Origin: Nonomuraea harbinensis
GTDB lineage: Bacteria; Actinomycetota; Actinomycetes; Streptosporangiales; Streptosporangiaceae
NCBI RefSeq assembly: GCF_019396385.1
Contig: NZ_JAHKRN010000004.1
Coordinates: 186,001-250,000 of the forward strand
DNA: 64,000 nucleotides
Reading direction: 5' to 3'
Below, one piece after another: positions 60,285 to 64,000 of this stretch. The translations under genes and the position numbers were made by a program. The notes under the pieces were generated by a model. That model was not told the origin of the DNA. It ran no database searches and saw nothing but the letters and a program-made list of their open reading frames with translations. How positions within the stretch are numbered: position 1 is the first letter of the stretch; each line of letters starts with the position of its first letter.

Positions 60285-60695
60285 TCACCGCGCCTCAGGA
60301 GCCGCGGCGGCCTCGGCCTCCATCTCGGAGCCAGGAAAGCCGACGGCGCCCAGGAAGAAAGCCGTCCAGGGCACCCGGACGGCGACCACGGCCTGGTCGC
60401 CGTCGACGGTGCAGCTCGCCAGCGCGATGCTGTCGTCGCCGTGCGCGTCGAGCACCTCGCCGGCCCTGGCGCACACCTCGGCCTCGCCGAGCAATCGGAC
60501 CTGGCCGCCCTCCCGCAACTGGTCGACGTCGACCTGGTCGGCGGCGGCCCTGGCCGCCTGCTCGGCGATGTCGGCGGCGCGCAGCCGGGCGTTGATCGCC
60601 GCCCCACCGTCCACGAGCAGCCCGGCCAGCAGGAACACCACCACGGAGAAGAGCACGGTGAACACCGACATCGACCCGCGCTCGCGCCGCCTCAA
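60285..60695 (-). CDS. TadG-like pilus assembly protein
   Basis: A 136-aa protein with the TadG/TadE hallmark N-terminus RRRERGSMSVFTVLFSVVVFLLAGLLVDGGAAINARLRAADIAEQAARAAAD: a short basic region, one membrane helix and an amphipathic helix. The external part has two Cys (AEVCARAG, ASCTVDG). TTG 60695 overlaps the stop of the upstream gene (TTGA), and AGGAGGG precedes it by 4 nt. TadG-like proteins are minor pilin-like components. Confidence 0.82.
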   Translation of the reverse strand: MRRRERGSMSVFTVLFSVVVFLLAGLLVDGGAAINARLRAADIAEQAARAAADQVDVDQLREGGQVRLLGEAEVCARAGEVLDAHGDDSIALASCTVDGDQAVVAVRVPWTAFFLGAVGFPGSEMEAEAAAAPEAR

Positions 60696-61084
60696 TCGAC
60701 CCTCCTGAACTGCTCCAGCGGCACCACCGCGGTGCCGGTCATGGTCTTGGCCGCGCCGAACCCGAGGAAGCCCAGGTCCAGCTCGCAGGTGACCTCGGCG
60801 CGCACCTCGCCGCCCTCCTCCCAGCGGGAGCCGTCGAGCGAGACGGCGGGGCCCGCGCACTGCCCTTCGAGCGCGGCGGTGGCGATCTCCTCGGCCGCCG
60901 AGCGGGCCTCGTCGAGCGTCCGCTGGACGGAGGCGGCCCTGGCGGCGTCCCTGGCCGCGCCGTTCACCTCGCCCTGGGCCTCGACCAGCCGCCCGGCCCC
61001 GGCCAGGAACAGCAGGAACAGCACGAAGATCGGGGCCAGCAACACGGTCTCGACCGCCATCGAGCCGTGGTCCCCGCCGCTCAA
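60692..61084 (-). CDS. TadE-like protein
   Basis: A 130-aa protein: GSMAVETVLLAPIFVLFLLFLAGAGRLVEAQGEVNGAARDAARAAS is the TadE signature (prepilin-like Glu, hydrophobic helix, AARxAAR). The external domain carries two Cys (EGQCAG, VTCELDLGFLGF). The start is TTG 61084 by overlap with the previous stop (TTGA) and a GAGAGGA site. TadE proteins are processed pseudopilins in Tad secretion. Confidence 0.84.
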   Translation of the reverse strand: MSGGDHGSMAVETVLLAPIFVLFLLFLAGAGRLVEAQGEVNGAARDAARAASVQRTLDEARSAAEEIATAALEGQCAGPAVSLDGSRWEEGGEVRAEVTCELDLGFLGFGAAKTMTGTAVVPLEQFRRVD

Positions 61085-61503
61085 CCGCAGTCCTCTCCAC
61101 CGTCGTCGGGCCGGAAGCACTCGACAGGCCCGCCGGCGGTGGCGGTGATCGTGAAGGCCAGCTCCGGCAGCAGCGGGATGACCTGGACGGCGCTGCCGGT
61201 CACGGTGACGTGGCGCTCGTCGGGCTCGCGTTCGGCGGTGGTGATCTCGGCGCCGGACAGCAACCGCGGGCCGATGGCCGCGACCACGTCCCTGGCCTGG
61301 GCCCTGGCCTGCTCCTCCCAGCCGTCCGAGTCGGCGGGGGCGGCGCGTGCCACACGGGCGCCCTCCCGCGCGGCCGCCTCGGCGACCTGGCGGCCGTGGA
61401 ACCAGAGCGCCACCTGCACGATCAGCAGCACCACGGCGAGCACGACGGGCATCAGCAGGGCGAGCTCGATCACGCTCGCCCCGCCGTCGCGCCGCCGGCT
61501 CAC
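61081..61503 (-). CDS. TadE-family protein
   Basis: A 140-aa protein beginning SRRRDGGASVIELALLMPVVLAVVLLIVQVALWFHGRQVAEAAAREGARVARA, again the TadE pattern with Glu13 as the prepilin +5-type Glu. The external part ends PVECFRPDDGGEDCG with two Cys. GTG 61503 overlaps the pilin stop (GTGA). It is similar in layout to the next gene, so the two are probably duplicated minor pilins. Confidence 0.85.
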   Translation of the reverse strand: MSRRRDGGASVIELALLMPVVLAVVLLIVQVALWFHGRQVAEAAAREGARVARAAPADSDGWEEQARAQARDVVAAIGPRLLSGAEITTAEREPDERHVTVTGSAVQVIPLLPELAFTITATAGGPVECFRPDDGGEDCG

Positions 61504-61736
61504 TCGTCGCCACCGCCACCGCCACCGCCGCCCCCGCCGAAGGAGCCCTCGATCTCGGCCTGCTTGCTCTCGACGAGTGACCTGATCAGCGTGGCGAGGC
61601 CGAGCGCGACCCCGGCGACGATGGCCGTGATGATGACCCACTCCACGGCGGAGGCGCCGCGGCTCGGGGCGGTGCGGGCGCGGTGGATCCGCACGTGCAG
61701 CAGCGCGACGGTGTAGACGATCCACGGATGGTTCAT
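61500..61736 (-). CDS. Flp-like pilin with poly-glycine tail
   Basis: A 78-aa protein. A basic leader of about 30 residues (HVRIHRARTAPSRG) precedes ASAVEWVIITAIVAGVALGLATLIRSLVESKQAEI, the Flp/TadE-like hydrophobic helix with a conserved Glu for prepilin cleavage. The C-terminus is unusual: GSF followed by ten glycines and DE. ATG 61736 immediately follows the TadC stop (TAA then ATG). Position and features fit the major pilin subunit of the locus. Confidence 0.8.
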   Translation of the reverse strand: MNHPWIVYTVALLHVRIHRARTAPSRGASAVEWVIITAIVAGVALGLATLIRSLVESKQAEIEGSFGGGGGGGGGGDE

Positions 61737-62657
61737 TTATGACCCCAACATCTTCATAGCGGCCGGGAAACTGAGAAAGATCACGAAGCCGGCGCAGAGC
61801 AGGAGCTGGGCGACCAGCATCGACTGGGAGCGCTCGCCGGCCCGGCCCTCGATCTCCGCCAGCTCGCGGCGGCGCAACGTGGCCGCCCGCGCCGTCAGGG
61901 AGGAGCGCACCTTGGCGCCGTCGTCGGCGACCAGGCCGAGCGCCGCCGACAGGTCGCGCAGCTCGTCGATGTTGATCTCCTCGCCGAGCTGGCCGAGCGC
62001 CTGCCAGGGGGTGATGCCGACGATCCTGGCGCCGCTGAGCGCGTCGCGGATGCGGGCCATGGCCCAGTTGGGCTGGTCGCCGCTCACGGAGACCGCCATC
62101 ATGAGCGCCTCGGGCACGCCGCGGCCGCCGGCGAGGTTCATCGACACCAGGTCGAGGAACGCGCCGACGACGTGGCGGAAGTCGCGCCGCCGCGCCGCGG
62201 CCTCCTTGCGGACCTGCAGGTCGGGCAGGAAGAAGAAGACGGCCGCCGCCAGCACCGCCACCCAGAACGGGACGGCGGGCGACGCGCCCCACCCCATGAG
62301 CAGCAGCCAGCCGAACAGCAGCGGGAACGCCAGGAGCCCGCTGGCCGCCAGCAGCGCCTTGGTCGCCAGGAAGCCCTCGAACGAGCGGCCCACCAGCGCC
62401 AGGTCCGCCCTGACAGACCGGGCCTCCCAGCCGCGCGCCGCGTACAGCGCCGCCAGCCGCGCGCCGAGCCCGCGGCGGAACGCGCCGACCGACTCCTCGG
62501 GGAGCAGCAGGCTGATGCGCGGGGCGTCGGTGCTCTCGCGGACCGCGTCCAGCGCAAGCAGCCGCGCCACCAGCCCAGGCCGGGCCGGGAAGATCGCCCG
62601 TACGAGCAGGAAGAGGCCGAGGCCCGCCAGGCCGCCGGCCAGCACGCCCTCAACCAT
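61737..62657 (-). CDS. TadC-type secretion system F-family protein
   Basis: A 306-aa inner-membrane protein with about four helices (4-20, 80-105, 110-130 and C-terminal) and a cytoplasmic T2SSF domain: LPDLQVRKEAAARRRDFRHVVGAFLDLVSMNLAGGRGVPEALMMAV and QALGQLGEEINIDELRDLSAALGLVADDGAKVRSSL. It anchors the ATPase with TadB. ATG 62657 overlaps the tadB end by 8 nt. Confidence 0.9.
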   Translation of the reverse strand: MVEGVLAGGLAGLGLFLLVRAIFPARPGLVARLLALDAVRESTDAPRISLLLPEESVGAFRRGLGARLAALYAARGWEARSVRADLALVGRSFEGFLATKALLAASGLLAFPLLFGWLLLMGWGASPAVPFWVAVLAAAVFFFLPDLQVRKEAAARRRDFRHVVGAFLDLVSMNLAGGRGVPEALMMAVSVSGDQPNWAMARIRDALSGARIVGITPWQALGQLGEEINIDELRDLSAALGLVADDGAKVRSSLTARAATLRRRELAEIEGRAGERSQSMLVAQLLLCAGFVIFLSFPAAMKMLGS

Positions 62658-63492
62658 GGTCGCCTCCCATCAGCAGCCGGCTGGGTTTGTCGAACCTGGC
62701 CAGCCGCCGCATCCAGGCGAACCCGGCGCCGAACAGGCCGGCGACCACCACGAGCACGGCCTGGCCGAGGGCGTTGTCGTACTCGTTCACGTACGAGGGG
62801 TTGAAGACGACGAGCAGGGCCGCGAAGGCGAGCGCGGTGCCCACCACGATCTGCACGCTGCGGCGGGTGGCGCGGCGCTCGGCCTCGACCCGGCGGCGCA
62901 TGTCGAGCTCCTCGCGGGCCGACACGGCGAGCGCGCCGAGCACGTCGCGCAGGCCGGGGCCGCGCAGCTTGGAGTTGAGCACGAGCGCGGCGACGACCAG
63001 GTCGGCGGACGGGTCGTCGAGGTCGTCGGCGAACCGGCTGAGCGCTTCGGGCAGCGCCATCCTGGTGTGCAGGCGGTCGATCAGCGCGCGCAGGTGAGGG
63101 CGGAGCGAGGGCGCGGCGGCCCTGATGGAGGCCGGGATGGCCTGCTCCAGCCCGGCCGCGCCGGCGATGGTGTCGCGCAGCGACTCGGTCCAGGCGGCCA
63201 GCGCCTCCAGGCGGCGCATGGCGGCCCGCTCCTCGGCGGCGCCGCCGGACAGGCCGCGCCAGGCGAACACCAGCAGGACCGTGCCGACGGCCACCACGGG
63301 CCACCCGGTGACCACCAGGACCACGAGGGCGGCGATGGCGGCCACGGCCGTGCGGGTGGTCAGCTTCTGTACGAGGTGGCGCTTGGGCTGCGCGGGCCGG
63401 GGACGCATCCCGTACAGGGAGACGATGAGCAGGAACAGGCCGCCCCCGGCGGCGGCGCCGGTCAGCAGGGCGAGCGGGTCGAGCCCCGGCAT
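62650..63492 (-). CDS. TadB-type secretion system F-family protein
   Basis: About 280 aa, polytopic (helices near 10-28, 50-80, 215-235 and 245-262) with a T2SSF cytoplasmic domain (ALAAWTESLRDTIAGAAGLEQAIPASIRAAA; RFADDLDDPSADLVVAALVLNSKLRGPGLRDVLGALA). I prefer ATG 63492, 9 nt after GGGAGG. GTG 63498, which overlaps the tadA stop, is a possible start but too close to that site. Confidence 0.9.
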   Translation of the reverse strand: MPGLDPLALLTGAAAGGGLFLLIVSLYGMRPRPAQPKRHLVQKLTTRTAVAAIAALVVLVVTGWPVVAVGTVLLVFAWRGLSGGAAEERAAMRRLEALAAWTESLRDTIAGAAGLEQAIPASIRAAAPSLRPHLRALIDRLHTRMALPEALSRFADDLDDPSADLVVAALVLNSKLRGPGLRDVLGALAVSAREELDMRRRVEAERRATRRSVQIVVGTALAFAALLVVFNPSYVNEYDNALGQAVLVVVAGLFGAGFAWMRRLARFDKPSRLLMGGDHG

Positions 63493-63494
63493 GG

Positions 63495-64000
63495 TCACCA
63501 GCCTCCCGGGTGGTAGCCGTGCGCCATGAGCTCCTCCAGGCAGGAGACCGGCGCGTGCGGCAGCCCGGCACCGTCGGGGCCGGGGACGAAGATCTCGCTG
63601 GACAGCACGCGGCCGTCGCAGCCGTTGACCTCGCGGATGCTGGACACGTAGCGGCGCAGGGTGCCGCCGCGGTGGTAGTCGTTGCGCTTCTCGATGAAGA
63701 CCACGAAGTCGATCGCGCCGGCGATGAGCATGTGGGTGGCGTCGATCGGCAGCCGCTCGCTCGCCTGGAGGGCGTAGGTGGCGATGCGGTTGAAGACCTC
63801 CATGCTGGAGTTCGCGTGGATGGTCGACAGGCTGCCGTCGTTGCCCTGGGTCATCGCGTTGAGCATGGTGACGATCTCGTCGCCGAGGACCTCGCCGACG
63901 ATGACGCGGCTCGGGTTCATCCGCAGGGACCTGCGGACGAGCTCGGCCATGGTGATCTCGCCCTGGCCCTCGGAGTTGGGCAGGCGCTGCTCGAAGGCGA
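63495..64000 (-). CDS. TadA/CpaF-type secretion ATPase, 5'-truncated by window edge
   Basis: The C-terminal ~168 codons of a TadA/CpaF ATPase; the gene continues beyond the window. EQRLPNSEGQGEITMAELVR, SLRMNPSRVIVGEVLGDEIV (Walker B) and the His box QGNDGSLSTIHANSSMEVFNRIATYALQ are diagnostic. It drives pilus assembly or secretion. The stop codon overlaps a possible tadB GTG, so the operon most likely begins further upstream outside the window. Confidence 0.93.
   Translation of the reverse strand, partial: AFEQRLPNSEGQGEITMAELVRRSLRMNPSRVIVGEVLGDEIVTMLNAMTQGNDGSLSTIHANSSMEVFNRIATYALQASERLPIDATHMLIAGAIDFVVFIEKRNDYHRGGTLRRYVSSIREVNGCDGRVLSSEIFVPGPDGAGLPHAPVSCLEELMAHGYHPGGW

Overview
The window is high-GC DNA with strongly GC-biased third codon positions, many GTG/TTG starts, several leaderless-looking promoters and many 4-nt start/stop overlaps. 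It carries a mycothiol-linked formaldehyde dehydrogenase, an acyl-CoA carboxylase epsilon subunit, an IdeR/DmdR-type iron box, a SigE-family sigma factor, a DivIVA-domain protein and an actinobacterial-type Tad locus. Together these point to an actinomycete. A Streptosporangiaceae-like genus such as Nonomuraea is my guess from general resemblance and is not demonstrated. I see no tRNA, rRNA, CRISPR array, insertion sequence or phage.

Layout. 1-2.4 kb: the 3' part of a GT4 glycosyltransferase, an acetoacetate-decarboxylase-like protein, and a DUF4260-TetR pair with a double palindromic operator. 2.5-12.2 kb: a cell-surface polymer neighbourhood. It holds a GT2 enzyme, two CDP-alcohol phosphotransferases (one lacking the last catalytic Asp), an AraM/glycerol-1-phosphate dehydrogenase-like enzyme, a LicC/IPCT-like nucleotidyltransferase, a polytopic membrane protein, a TarI-like cytidylyltransferase fused to a degenerate SDR domain, an ExoA-like glycosyltransferase and an LCP ligase. 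The inferred scheme is reduction of a sugar or triose phosphate, activation with CTP, transfer to a membrane or polymer acceptor, extension by glycosyltransferases and attachment to the wall by LCP. 12.2-24 kb: regulators (STAS, TetR, HxlR, WYL), small oxidoreductases and hydrolases, lipoproteins, an MFS exporter, a tandem pair of unknown paralogues and a DUF4331 protein.

24.5-26.7 kb: a tightly coupled truncated haemoglobin - flavohaemoglobin - DivIVA-domain operon. 26.8-27.8 kb is a decay zone: two unrelated genes are cut at one junction, and there is a 50-bp relic of an acyl-CoA dehydrogenase 3' end. A second relic, of an aminoglycoside phosphotransferase, lies at 18.1-18.3 kb. 27.9-41.6 kb: a SigE-family sigma factor with a TolB-like partner, acyl-CoA dehydrogenase, UDP-glucose dehydrogenase, purE-purK, GtrA, a two-component system with OmpR-type direct repeats, bfd-bfr behind two iron boxes, the mscR-MBL formaldehyde pair, a PH-domain protein and birA.

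41.7-55.8 kb: an FdhF/YdeP-type molybdoenzyme with FdhD, epoxide hydrolase, PEP carboxylase, an ABC exporter, accD-accE, a NYN-domain protein, and an Ada/AlkA fusion coupled to ogt. 55.8-64 kb: a minus-strand Tad pilus operon running from tadA (cut by the window end) through tadB, tadC, a Flp-like pilin with a poly-Gly tail, two TadE-like proteins and a TadG-like protein to a large membrane LysM/BTAD protein, a lipoprotein and a secreted protein. Nearly every junction there is a start/stop overlap.
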